A stretch of 9,892 nt of DNA. It comes from an uncultured Clostridia bacterium (GTDB lineage: Bacteria > Bacillota > Clostridia > Christensenellales > UBA1242). The translations under genes were made by a program, and so were the position numbers. Position 1 is the first letter of the stretch. Every line of letters starts with the position of its first letter. Below the pieces are notes generated by a model that did not search any database, was not told the DNA's origin, and saw only the letters and a list, made by a program, of their open reading frames with translations. Location of the stretch: assembly GCA_944349915.1 (NCBI GenBank), contig CALVNU010000022.1:1-9892 (forward strand). Direction: 5' to 3'. Below are positions 1 to 5,757 of this stretch, in pieces.

Positions 1-509
1 ACAGCAAGCAGGGCAACGATGGCAAGCCCAACATAGACGTTGAGGGTAGTGATGTAAATGACAATGATAAGCGCAGTAATAATGTCAAACAAAACAGCAA
101 TTATTTGGGCAAGGTGCATAACAACTCGTTCAGGGTCGGTAACTATTCGTTGAACAAAAGTGCCAGTGTCATGGTCTGCATAGGTCTTTGAGTTAAGTTT
201 GAAAGCTTGTTTTGCAAGGTCAAGATTGAGTTCTGCCATAATTTTGGTTGCATATTTTTGATATATCACATTTGTCAGATGCCAAAATAGGCGTTTGCCA
301 AAAGCCAAAGCCAAAATGATAAGCATATTTGTGATTGCTTGGCTGAAATGGCCTAAGGTAACACCTTCAATCGTTGACGCAAGGATGATCGTCATGAATA
401 TGCTACAAACTGACGCTAAAATATAAGAAAGAAAATACAAAAATATACCAAATTTATAGCGTTTTAGATAGGTTGATAAACCTATTTTCTTTTCCTTATT
501 TTTAAGCAT
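1..509 (-). CDS. ABC exporter, N-terminal membrane domain (C-terminal part outside window)
   Basis: The first 169 complete codons of an ABC-type exporter are visible; the reading frame runs off the window, so the nucleotide-binding domain is not seen. From the family, this is the type 1 exporter transmembrane domain, which with its ATPase domain pumps substrates (drugs, lipids or peptides) out of the cell. A basic start (LKNKEKK) is followed by a first membrane span at about residues 20-46, a second at about 60-83, a cytoplasmic helical extension, and a further hydrophobic stretch at about 131-170 that fits spans 3 and 4. Residues 117-135, GTFVQRIVTDPERVVMHLA, match the conserved 'G-x-(hydrophobic)-x-x-R-(hydrophobic)-x-x-D' segment before span 3 of these exporters. 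The ATG at 509 is supported by GGAGG at 521-517 with a 7-base spacer. The gene sits behind its own promoter and a structured leader encoding a small peptide, suggesting conditional expression. Substrate and whether it is a homo- or heterodimer cannot be told. Confidence 0.88.
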   Translation of the reverse strand, partial: MLKNKEKKIGLSTYLKRYKFGIFLYFLSYILASVCSIFMTIILASTIEGVTLGHFSQAITNMLIILALAFGKRLFWHLTNVIYQKYATKIMAELNLDLAKQAFKLNSKTYADHDTGTFVQRIVTDPERVVMHLAQIIAVLFDIITALIIVIYITTLNVYVGLAIVALLA

Positions 510-556
510 AAAAAAACCTCCATAAAAATTTGATTATGCTAGGCTAGGTTTATTTA
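509..556 (-). promoter_or_regulatory. Stem that would sequester the ABC exporter ribosome binding site
   Basis: On the minus strand TAAATAAACCT (556-546) is complementary to AGGTTTTTTTA (519-509) at 10 of 11 positions, with one T-T mismatch. The second arm contains the AGG of the exporter's Shine-Dalgarno GGAGG (521-517), the spacer and the A of its start codon. If this forms in the mRNA, exporter translation would be blocked. The arm ends in seven T, so a weak intrinsic terminator is an alternative reading. A second short stem, GATTAT (566-561) with ATAATC (537-532), interleaves with the first and could give a pseudoknot or a competing fold. The pairing is seen directly; the regulatory role is inferred. 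Confidence 0.45.
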
Positions 557-569
557 AATGATAATCCAT
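534..569 (-). other. Possible second mini-ORF coupled to the leader peptide
   Basis: The leader peptide's TGA stop (571-569) overlaps an ATG (569-567) that opens an 11-codon frame, MDYHLNKPSLA, ending in TAA at 536-534. A TGATG overlap is the classic arrangement for translational coupling. Ribosomes continuing here would cross 556-546 and so open the stem that hides the exporter ribosome binding site. It has no Shine-Dalgarno of its own, and a frame this short can occur by chance, so this is only a suggestion. Confidence 0.2.
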
Positions 570-628
570 CAAAAAATCAAGGTGGCCAAACGAATATTAA
601 GTTTTGAGAAATTGATAACTGTGTTCAT
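569..628 (-). CDS. 19-residue leader peptide upstream of ABC exporter
   Basis: A short frame encodes MNTVINFSKLNIRLATLIF and stops at TGA. Its ribosome binding site, AAGGAGGTGACC (642-631), is a near-complete match to the anti-Shine-Dalgarno end of 16S rRNA, with GGAGG seven bases before the ATG; this is the strongest translation signal in the window. It lies between a promoter (698-672) and the exporter start at 509. Small peptides in this position are known to control resistance and efflux genes in Bacillota by ribosome stalling or attenuation (for example BmrB before bmrCD, and Erm leader peptides). I do not recognise this peptide; the RLA near its end loosely recalls Arg-Leu arrest sequences, which is weak evidence. 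The start codon and SD lie in one arm of a hairpin whose other arm is codons 13-17 of the same frame. Confidence 0.65.
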   Translation of the reverse strand: MNTVINFSKLNIRLATLIF

Positions 629-638
629 TTGGTCACCT
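580..638 (-). repeat. Inverted repeat hiding the leader peptide's SD and start codon
   Basis: AGGTGACCAAATG (638-626) can pair with CGTTTGGCCACCT (592-580): 11 Watson-Crick pairs, one G-U and one A-C mismatch, enclosing a 33-base loop. One arm holds the leader's Shine-Dalgarno and ATG, the other the codons for Arg13 to Leu17. Translation of the leader would therefore melt the structure that limits its own initiation. The complementarity is seen directly; formation in the mRNA is inferred. Confidence 0.6.
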
Positions 639-671
639 CCTTTTGTTAAATTTCGTTTTCTCTATTATTAA

Positions 672-698
672 AATATAACAATATTTCAATTTTGTCAA
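672..698 (-). promoter_or_regulatory. Sigma-A type promoter for leader peptide and ABC exporter
   Basis: A perfect TTGACA -35 box (698-693) is followed after 15 bases by TATATT (677-672), preceded by TGT (680-678), an extended -10. The spacer is short by two bases, which the extended -10 could offset. The region upstream is A/T-tract rich, like an UP element. Transcription would start near 665, about 37 bases before the leader ATG. It lies just past the glnS terminator, so the exporter is an independent unit. Confidence 0.65.
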
Positions 699-710
699 CA
701 CTTTTTTTCA

Positions 711-747
711 AAAAAAATAAAAAACAAGGCAAAGAACCTTGCTTTTT
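711..747 (-). terminator. Intrinsic terminator of glnS
   Basis: On the minus strand AAAAAGCAAGG (747-737), a seven-base loop, and CCTTGTTTTTT (729-719) form a stem of ten Watson-Crick pairs and one G-U, continuing into a second T run (717-711). It begins 8 bases after the glnS stop codon and separates glnS from the exporter unit. Confidence 0.85.
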
Positions 748-755
748 GGTTGGTT

Positions 756-2441
756 TTATTGTTTATAGCCGTCTTTAAGTGAAATTGTGCTGTTGAAGAT
801 GTAATTATCCTTGGTGCTGTCTTTATCCATGCAGTAGTAGCCTTTGCGCATAAATTGAAATTTATCTTCAACTTTTGCACTTTTTAAAAAGTTTTCTGCA
901 AGTGCGGTCTTAACGGTCAAGGAATTTGGCTCTAAAATGTCTTCAATTTTTGCGCCATCGGCAAGTGCTTTGGCAGGGTTGGTTACTTCTCGTTTGATAA
1001 GATTTTTAAATTCTCTTATTGTGATTTCAAAGCAGTTGTTTGCGCTAACAAAATGAATGGTGCCTTTGCACTTTATTCCACTTGTGTCGTTTCCGCTTTG
1101 ACTTTCTGGGATATAAGAACATTCCAAGTGGTCTATTTCACCATTATCGTTAAATATCACCTTGTTGCATTTTATAATGTAAGCACCTTTAAGTCGAACA
1201 ATTCCGCCTTCAACAAGTCGGTTGTATTTTGGTGGTGGATTAAGTGAAAAATCTTCCTTTTCAATGTAAATAATTTTGCCAAATTTTGACTTATGCACTC
1301 CTGCATTTTCATCATTTGGATTGTTTTGAATTTCAAATTCTTCGTCCGGGCCAGAATAATTGGTTATCACCACTTTGAGAGGGTCAAGAACAACCATGGC
1401 GCGTGTTGCGATTTGGTTTAAATCGGCACGAACATAATATTCAAGAGCGGAATAAGGCACGGTTACTTCCAAAACATTTCCCCATCCGACCGACTTTACA
1501 AAGTCTTTTAATGCTTTTGCGGTATATCCTCGTCTTCTTACTCCCACAAGAGTAGGGAAGCGTGGGTCGTCCCATCCACTTACAATTCCGTCATTTACAA
1601 ACTGCTTTAAATATCTTTTTCCGATAAGAACATTTTCTATTGTTAGACGAGAAAACTCTCTTTGCTTTGGTGGATATGGCTTTTTCCATCCATTTTCTAT
1701 AAACCACTCATATAATGGGCGGTGCTCATGAAATTCCATGGAACATAGACTGTAAGTGACCCCTTCAAGAGCATCTTCAAGTGGGTGAGCAAAATCATAC
1801 ATTGGATATATGCACCACTTATCACCCAGTCTGTAATGTCTTGTGCGTGAAACTCTATACATAACAGGGTCGCGCATATTCATGTTTGGGTGTGCCATAT
1901 CAATTTTTGCACGCAAGGTTGCTTTGCCGTCTTCAAATTTGCCAGCGCGCATATCTCGAAATAGTTTTAGGTTCTCTGCAGGTGTGCGGTTGCGATATGG
2001 ACTTTCTTTGCCTGGTTCTGTAAGAGTTCCTCGTGTTGCAGACACCTCTTCTGCAGACAACTGGCAAACATAGGCCTTTCCGTCCAAAATCATTTGTTCT
2101 GCAATTTTGTAGATATCTTCAAAGTATGCTTCACTTGCATAGATAAGTTTGTCCGGTTTGTATCCAAGCCATGCAAGGTCAGCAAGATAGCTGTCGGCAA
2201 ACTCGCCATCTTCTTTGGAAGGGTTTGTGTCGTCCATTCTTAAATATGTTTTTCCACCAAACTTGATGGCTGTGTCAAAATCTATTGTCCACGCTTTTAC
2301 ATGGGCAATATGCCAATAACCACTTGGCTCTGGTGGGCATCTTGTGATAACTTCTTTGGCTCTTCCTGATTTTAAGTCTGCAATGATTTCTTCTTCAAGT
2401 GCATTTTCTGCAACAATTTTGTCAAGGTCAATTTTTTTCAT
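756..2441 (-). CDS. glnS: Glutaminyl-tRNA synthetase (GlnRS), class I
   Basis: This 561-residue cytoplasmic enzyme charges tRNA(Gln) with glutamine using ATP; E. coli GlnRS is 554 residues. The Rossmann catalytic core spans about residues 28-325 and the two beta-barrel anticodon-binding domains about 326-555. Recognisable blocks include PPEPSGY (36-42), LRMDDTNPSKED (67-78), RGTLTEPGK, LRAKIDM, KWCIYPMYDFAHP, GWDDPRFPT and RRRGYT. Glu38, Asp70, Tyr215 and Gln260 appear to match E. coli Glu34, Asp66, Tyr211 and Gln255 of the amino-acid and adenylate site. Both class I signatures are altered: HIGH reads HIAH (44-47), and the KMSKS equivalent (MSKR in E. coli) reads IGKR (273-276). No YqeY-like C-terminal domain is present. 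The ATG at 2441 has AGGAG at 2453-2449. Upstream lies a probable promoter and a cloverleaf-like element; downstream a good terminator, so it is probably monocistronic. Confidence 0.95.
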   Translation of the reverse strand: MKKIDLDKIVAENALEEEIIADLKSGRAKEVITRCPPEPSGYWHIAHVKAWTIDFDTAIKFGGKTYLRMDDTNPSKEDGEFADSYLADLAWLGYKPDKLIYASEAYFEDIYKIAEQMILDGKAYVCQLSAEEVSATRGTLTEPGKESPYRNRTPAENLKLFRDMRAGKFEDGKATLRAKIDMAHPNMNMRDPVMYRVSRTRHYRLGDKWCIYPMYDFAHPLEDALEGVTYSLCSMEFHEHRPLYEWFIENGWKKPYPPKQREFSRLTIENVLIGKRYLKQFVNDGIVSGWDDPRFPTLVGVRRRGYTAKALKDFVKSVGWGNVLEVTVPYSALEYYVRADLNQIATRAMVVLDPLKVVITNYSGPDEEFEIQNNPNDENAGVHKSKFGKIIYIEKEDFSLNPPPKYNRLVEGGIVRLKGAYIIKCNKVIFNDNGEIDHLECSYIPESQSGNDTSGIKCKGTIHFVSANNCFEITIREFKNLIKREVTNPAKALADGAKIEDILEPNSLTVKTALAENFLKSAKVEDKFQFMRKGYYCMDKDSTKDNYIFNSTISLKDGYKQ

Positions 2442-2459
2442 TTTGTTCTCCTATTCTTT

Positions 2460-2543
2460 CCCCCATAGCCCAAATTTTGCTGGCAAAATTTTGCATGCAA
2501 TTTTATTGCATGAGGAGGGCGGAGCGCCCTCTGCTATGGGGGG
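2460..2543. repeat. Cloverleaf-like palindromic element in the glnS leader
   Basis: A perfect 10-bp outer stem, CCCCCATAGC (2460-2469) with GCTATGGGGG (2533-2542), encloses three consecutive perfect hairpins: AAATTTTGC/GCAAAATTT (2472-2480 and 2483-2491), CATGCAAT/ATTGCATG (2494-2501 and 2505-2512) and GAGGGCG/CGCCCTC (2515-2521 and 2525-2531). Nearly every base is in a stem, giving a four-way-junction shape on either strand. The GC-rich outer stem and third arm contrast with the AT-rich surroundings. It starts 18 bases upstream of the glnS ATG and ends just before the glnS Shine-Dalgarno. No T-box consensus or poly-U follows it. It may be a dispersed palindromic repeat (REP or MITE class), a structured leader, or both. 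Seen directly; role unknown. Confidence 0.75.
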
Positions 2544-2555
2544 AACTTTAACTAA

Positions 2556-2564
2556 ACTATAACA
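2556..2564 (-). promoter_or_regulatory. Putative extended -10 promoter for glnS
   Basis: TGTTATAGT on the minus strand (2564-2556) is an extended -10 (TGT plus TATAGT). No good TTGACA box lies 16-18 bases upstream, only T-rich sequence. Initiation would fall near 2549, so the transcript would begin almost exactly at the cloverleaf element. The site lies 29 bases after the sigH stop codon. Read-through from sigH is the alternative source of glnS mRNA. Confidence 0.4.
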
Positions 2565-2592
2565 TAAAAGTAGATTAAAAATAAACAAAATT

Positions 2593-3183
2593 TTACAAGT
2601 TTTTATTTTTTAAGAAAGAAAGTTTATTTTTAATGCGAGTTAATGCATTATCCACGCTTTTTTTTGAAATATTGTTTGCATTTGCAATTTCCTCATAATT
2701 AAACCCCTTAAGATAAGAAAGCAGGATTTTAAGTTCAAGTTGAGAAAGACTGGTAACAATCTGCTTGGTAATTTTCTTAAATCTTTCTTTATTTTCAAAA
2801 TTTTCATCTGGCAGTGGAGCAGAAGATGGCAAAACAATTTCAATTTCATCGTCATCCTCATTAGTTATTTGAGAAGTTTCTATTGGTAGGGCGGTTGATA
2901 GAACCATATTTTTCTCCGAACTTGCAACTCTTACCGCCGATTGAATTTGATTTTTAATACAGGTGTTTGCAAAAGTTTTAAAGGATGCATTTTTCTCGGC
3001 ATTATAGTTTTTTATTGCTTTATAAAGTCCAATCATACCTTCTTGCACCAGGTCTTCAATATCTCCGCCTGTTAAGAAATAACTTCTGGCAATTTTGTTA
3101 ACCAGCGGTTTGTATATAGACAGAAGTTTTTCCATAGAGGCGGTGTTGCCATGTTGTGCATCTTCAATCAATTTATTTTCCAT
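2593..3183 (-). CDS. sigH: RNA polymerase sigma-H (Spo0H) family sigma factor
   Basis: This 196-residue sigma-70 family protein directs RNA polymerase to stationary-phase, competence and early sporulation promoters in Bacillus; B. subtilis SigH is 218 residues. Region 2 covers about residues 20-95, including RSYFLTGGDIEDLVQEGMIG (33-52), almost identical to the core-binding segment of SigH, and the region 2.3/2.4 part SFKTFANTCIKNQIQSAVR (67-85). A short acidic linker (108-117) leads to region 4 with a helix-turn-helix at about 161-188 (NYEEIANANNISKKSVDNAL). The start chosen is the ATG at 3183, with AGAGG just upstream. A longer frame from 3237 exists, but its extra 18 residues lie out of frame over the rlmB 3' end and resemble nothing in the family. 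It overlaps rlmB by 11 bases, implying translational coupling. Position after mrnC and rlmB matches sigH of Bacillota, but yacP is missing between them. Confidence 0.9.
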   Translation of the reverse strand: MENKLIEDAQHGNTASMEKLLSIYKPLVNKIARSYFLTGGDIEDLVQEGMIGLYKAIKNYNAEKNASFKTFANTCIKNQIQSAVRVASSEKNMVLSTALPIETSQITNEDDDEIEIVLPSSAPLPDENFENKERFKKITKQIVTSLSQLELKILLSYLKGFNYEEIANANNISKKSVDNALTRIKNKLSFLKNKNL

Positions 3184-3910
3184 TTTTAACCTCTTCTCGT
3201 TGTCGCAAAGTTTCAAAAACAACAATTCCGCAAGCAACCGATGCGTTTAAGGAATTGACTTTGCCTTTTAAAGGCAGTGTAATAATTCCATCGCAATAAC
3301 TTTTCACCAAAGGACGAATGCCATTGCCTTCACTTCCAATAACAATTGCAATATTTCTATCAAGATTTTGTTTGTAAATGTTTTCGCCACCAATTTCTGC
3401 ACCAAAAACCCAGACATCATGTTTTTTTAGGTAGGTGATGGCATCTTTGATATTTGCCACTCTTGCAATTTGCATATTCGCAATCGCACCAGTGCTTGTT
3501 TTGATAACGGTTTCATTAACTTGAGCACATCTATTTTTGCCAATAATTATTCCATGCACGCCAGCGCACTCACAAGAACGAATAATCGCACCAAAATTGT
3601 GGGGGTCTTCAATGCCGTCAAGAATAACTATAAAATTTTTTTCATTTTTTTGTTTTGCCATTTGCAATATATCATCAATAGAGCAGTATTCAAAATCAAC
3701 CACTTCGGCAATATAGCCTTGATGATGAGAGGTTTTACTTCTTTTGTCGAGCACTGCTTTAGGCAAAAATTCAATTTTAATTTTCTTTTCAAATGCAAGG
3801 TTGACAAGTTCATCTTTTCTTTTTTCAAGAGATTTGTCAAAAAGCAATTTATTGATTGTAATATTGCTTTTTAAAGCCTCTCTAACTGCATTTCGTCCTT
3901 CAATAAGCAT
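3173..3910 (-). CDS. rlmB: 23S rRNA 2'-O-methyltransferase, RlmB/TrmH (SpoU) family
   Basis: This 245-residue SPOUT-class enzyme uses S-adenosylmethionine to methylate a ribose 2'-OH; RlmB modifies the conserved G2251 (E. coli numbering) in the 23S rRNA peptidyl-transferase region. The N-terminal substrate-binding domain spans about residues 1-75, with IEGRNAVREAL and a SHHQGYIAEV segment. The knotted catalytic domain (about 92-237) shows all three SpoU motifs: motif 1 LDGIEDPHNFGAIIRSC (97-113, Asn105 and Arg111), motif 2 IVIGSEGNGI (189-198), and motif 3 LPLKGKVNSLNASVACGI (212-229). The start has GAGGAA about ten bases upstream, inside the end of mrnC, and the gap from mrnC is 5 bases. The 3' end overlaps sigH. 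TrmH-family relatives that modify other sites cannot be excluded by sequence alone, but the position next to mrnC supports RlmB. Confidence 0.9.
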   Translation of the reverse strand: MLIEGRNAVREALKSNITINKLLFDKSLEKRKDELVNLAFEKKIKIEFLPKAVLDKRSKTSHHQGYIAEVVDFEYCSIDDILQMAKQKNEKNFIVILDGIEDPHNFGAIIRSCECAGVHGIIIGKNRCAQVNETVIKTSTGAIANMQIARVANIKDAITYLKKHDVWVFGAEIGGENIYKQNLDRNIAIVIGSEGNGIRPLVKSYCDGIITLPLKGKVNSLNASVACGIVVFETLRQREEVKNGK

Positions 3911-3915
3911 AAAAT

Positions 3916-4308
3916 TTATTCCTCACTTGTTGAAATTTCCAAAAATTCATTTAAACGGTTTGTTTGTTCTGTCAAATAAAGATAGCCAATAAGAGCCTCA
4001 AATGCTGTTGCCATGTTGTAATCTTTTCCAGATGCGTTTTTTGCGCTATGTTTTGGGTGTGCATTTCTGGCTCTTCTAACGATTTCTGTTTCTTGACTAT
4101 TTAGAAGTGGCATGATTTTGTCTAACGCCCTGGCTTGAGCGGAGGCTTTGCAATATTTTGCAGATTCATGGTGATAGTTTGCCATTTTTGTGCATGAAAG
4201 GCTCAAACATTTTTGGCGTACATACAGGGTGTGCAAACTATCTCCCAGAAAAGCAAGGGGCAAAAGGTTGGTTTTTTCAATTTTGTTCCACATTTCTTTT
4301 TTGTTCAT
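3916..4308 (-). CDS. mrnC: Mini-ribonuclease III (Mini-III), 23S rRNA maturation
   Basis: This 130-residue protein is an RNase III catalytic domain without a double-stranded RNA-binding domain. Mini-III of Bacillota is a homodimer that cuts the double-stranded stalk of precursor 23S rRNA to make its mature ends. The signature segment LPLAFLGDSLHTLYVR (16-31) carries Asp23, which matches the catalytic aspartate of B. subtilis Mini-III. The second signature, RRARNAHPKHSAKNASGKDY (78-97) followed by ATAFEALIGYLYL (100-112), supplies the metal-binding Glu104. Length is about that of the family. AAGG precedes the ATG at 4308; ychF ends 15 bases before it and rlmB starts 5 bases after it. The partnership with an rRNA methyltransferase fits 50S subunit maturation. 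Confidence 0.92.
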   Translation of the reverse strand: MNKKEMWNKIEKTNLLPLAFLGDSLHTLYVRQKCLSLSCTKMANYHHESAKYCKASAQARALDKIMPLLNSQETEIVRRARNAHPKHSAKNASGKDYNMATAFEALIGYLYLTEQTNRLNEFLEISTSEE

Positions 4309-4323
4309 ATTTTTAGCCTTTTA

Positions 4324-5415
4324 TCAAACATTAAATCTAAATAGTATAACATCGCCATCGCATACAACATAGTCTTTGCCTTCAATTCTAACTTTTCCCT
4401 TTTCTTTTGCTTTCAAAAATGAGCCTGCTTCAACAAGGTCATTGTAAGAAACAACTTCTGCTTTAATAAAGCCTTTTTCAAAGTCGGAATGAATTTTGCC
4501 AGCGGCTTGAGGGGCTTTAGTGCCTTTTTTTATAGTCCATGCACGAACTTCTTTTTCGCCAGCAGTAAGATAACTCATAAGTCCAAGCAGGTCATAACTT
4601 GCAACAACAAGTTTTTCAAGACCACTTTGAGTGATACCGAGTTCTTCTTTATACATTGCTCGCTCATCTTTAGGCAGTGAAACAATTTCTTCTTCGATTT
4701 TAGCACAAAGAGTTATGCATTTTGAGTTATCTTTTTCTGCAAAGGCCTTAACTTGTTTTACAAATTCATTGTCTTCTTTGCCAATTTCATTTTCTCCTAT
4801 GTTTGCAACATAAATCACAGGTTTTGCTGTTAAAAGTTGTAAATTTTTCAAAATTGACTTGTCATCTTCTTCAATTTCAACAGAGCGGGCAGGAGAGTTA
4901 TTCTCCAAAGCTGTCTTAATTTTACGCATAAGATTCACACTTTGCAAAAGCGTTTTATCTCCTGTTTTGATAAGTTTTTCATCTTTTTCAAGTTTTTTGC
5001 TTACCTGCTCTAAATCGGCGAGTGCAAGTTCAAGATTGATGACTTCAATATCGCGCAATGGGTCAATGCTTCCATTCACATGAATAATTTTTTCATTTTT
5101 AAAACAACGCACCACATGGACGATTGCGTCAACTTCTCGAATATGGCTTAAAAATTTATTGCCAAGGCCTTCACCATGACTTGCACCAGCAACCAAGCCT
5201 GCAATATCAACAAATTCGATAGATGCTGGAGTGATTTTTTGAGTGTGATACATCTCTCCTAAAACATTAAGGCGCTCATCCGGCACATCAACCACTCCAA
5301 TATTTGGCTCAATTGTGCAAAAAGGGTAGTTAGCGCTTTCTGCGCCTGCTTCGGTTATAGCATTAAAAAGTGTGCTTTTGCCTACATTAGGCAGTCCAAC
5401 AACTCCTATTTTCAT
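4324..5415 (-). CDS. ychF: Redox-regulated ATPase YchF (Obg/OLA1 family)
   Basis: This 363-residue protein equals E. coli YchF in length. YchF proteins are ribosome-associated P-loop NTPases that prefer ATP to GTP and affect translation and stress responses. The P-loop is GLPNVGKS (7-14); the switch segment NYPFCTIEPNIGVVDVPD (29-46) holds Thr34; the G3 motif DIAGL is at 70-74, followed by GASHGEGLGNKFL; and the altered G4 motif is NIGE (205-208) instead of NKxD, the feature linked to ATP preference. A helical insertion spans about 130-190, and the C-terminal TGS domain about 280-361 (RAWTIKKGTKAPQAAGKIH, VRIEGKDYVVCDGDVILFRF). AAGGAATA precedes the ATG. It is the first gene of a tight cluster with mrnC, rlmB and sigH. 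An extremely AT-rich segment lies upstream. Confidence 0.96.
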   Translation of the reverse strand: MKIGVVGLPNVGKSTLFNAITEAGAESANYPFCTIEPNIGVVDVPDERLNVLGEMYHTQKITPASIEFVDIAGLVAGASHGEGLGNKFLSHIREVDAIVHVVRCFKNEKIIHVNGSIDPLRDIEVINLELALADLEQVSKKLEKDEKLIKTGDKTLLQSVNLMRKIKTALENNSPARSVEIEEDDKSILKNLQLLTAKPVIYVANIGENEIGKEDNEFVKQVKAFAEKDNSKCITLCAKIEEEIVSLPKDERAMYKEELGITQSGLEKLVVASYDLLGLMSYLTAGEKEVRAWTIKKGTKAPQAAGKIHSDFEKGFIKAEVVSYNDLVEAGSFLKAKEKGKVRIEGKDYVVCDGDVILFRFNV

Positions 5416-5719
5416 AATTATTCCTTTTATTTATCTATTTTTAGTTTTTTTTAATTTTTGTTATAAAAGATACATTAAAAATTTATATTTTAAATTAAAT
5501 TTTGTTATTTTAAATTATTTTTTCTTTAAAATTGTTTTTACTTAAAATTAAAGAAATTTAAAAAGTTTAATTTATAAATAAAGAAATTTTATTTTATAAA
5601 AATTCTTAAGTTGAGTATATGATATCTTTGCAAAAAAAAGCAAAAGATATGATTTGTAAAAATTTGCAAGAGTAGGTTGTGCAAAAATGTGACGGAGATG
5701 AAGCGTGTTTTTAAAAGAT
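5416..5719. other. Non-coding, extremely AT-rich spacer upstream of ychF
   Basis: No convincing gene is found here. About 18 of the 200 bases in 5421-5620 are G or C, far below the flanking genes, with repeated A and T runs. The ychF promoter must lie here or beyond, but no box stands out: TATAAC at 5465-5460 is possible and lacks a clear -35 partner. The 5621-5719 part is less biased and contains an imperfect inverted repeat (5622-5650). No DnaA-box-like sequence or tRNA was seen. Confidence 0.6.
5622..5650. repeat. Imperfect inverted repeat with an A/T loop
   Basis: ATATCTTTGC (5622-5631) and GCAAAAGATAT (5640-5650) can pair with one bulged base, around a loop of eight A (plus strand) or eight T (minus strand). 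It has no poly-U tail in either direction, so it is not a clear terminator. It could be a regulatory stem or operator upstream of ychF. No function can be assigned. Confidence 0.35.
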
Positions 5720-5746
5720 TAAAGTGCATTTTTTCAATGCACTTTA
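5720..5746 (-). terminator. Hairpin terminator of the large membrane protein gene
   Basis: A perfect 11-bp stem, TAAAGTGCATT with AATGCACTTTA, encloses a five-base loop 11 bases after the large gene's stop codon. In the gene's direction the tail is AATCTTTTAAAAA, only moderately U-rich, so efficiency may be partial. Confidence 0.65.
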
Positions 5747-5757
5747 TCTTCTTTTTG

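Noticed and set aside
2442..2592. T-box riboswitch upstream of glnS
   Set aside because: The gap is too short for a full T-box and lacks the conserved T-box sequence and a following terminator with poly-U.
2583..2612. Intrinsic terminator directly after sigH
   Set aside because: Only a weak AAAATTTT palindrome and T-rich sequence are present; no GC-containing stem followed by a T run.
3184..3237. Longer sigH start giving 18 extra N-terminal residues
   Set aside because: The extension lies entirely over the rlmB 3' end, has no ribosome binding site in a suitable place, and does not resemble SigH; AGAGG fits the ATG at 3183.
5416..5757. Replication origin or DNA unwinding region in the AT-rich gap
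   Set aside because: No DnaA-box-like 9-mers were found and no replication genes are adjacent.
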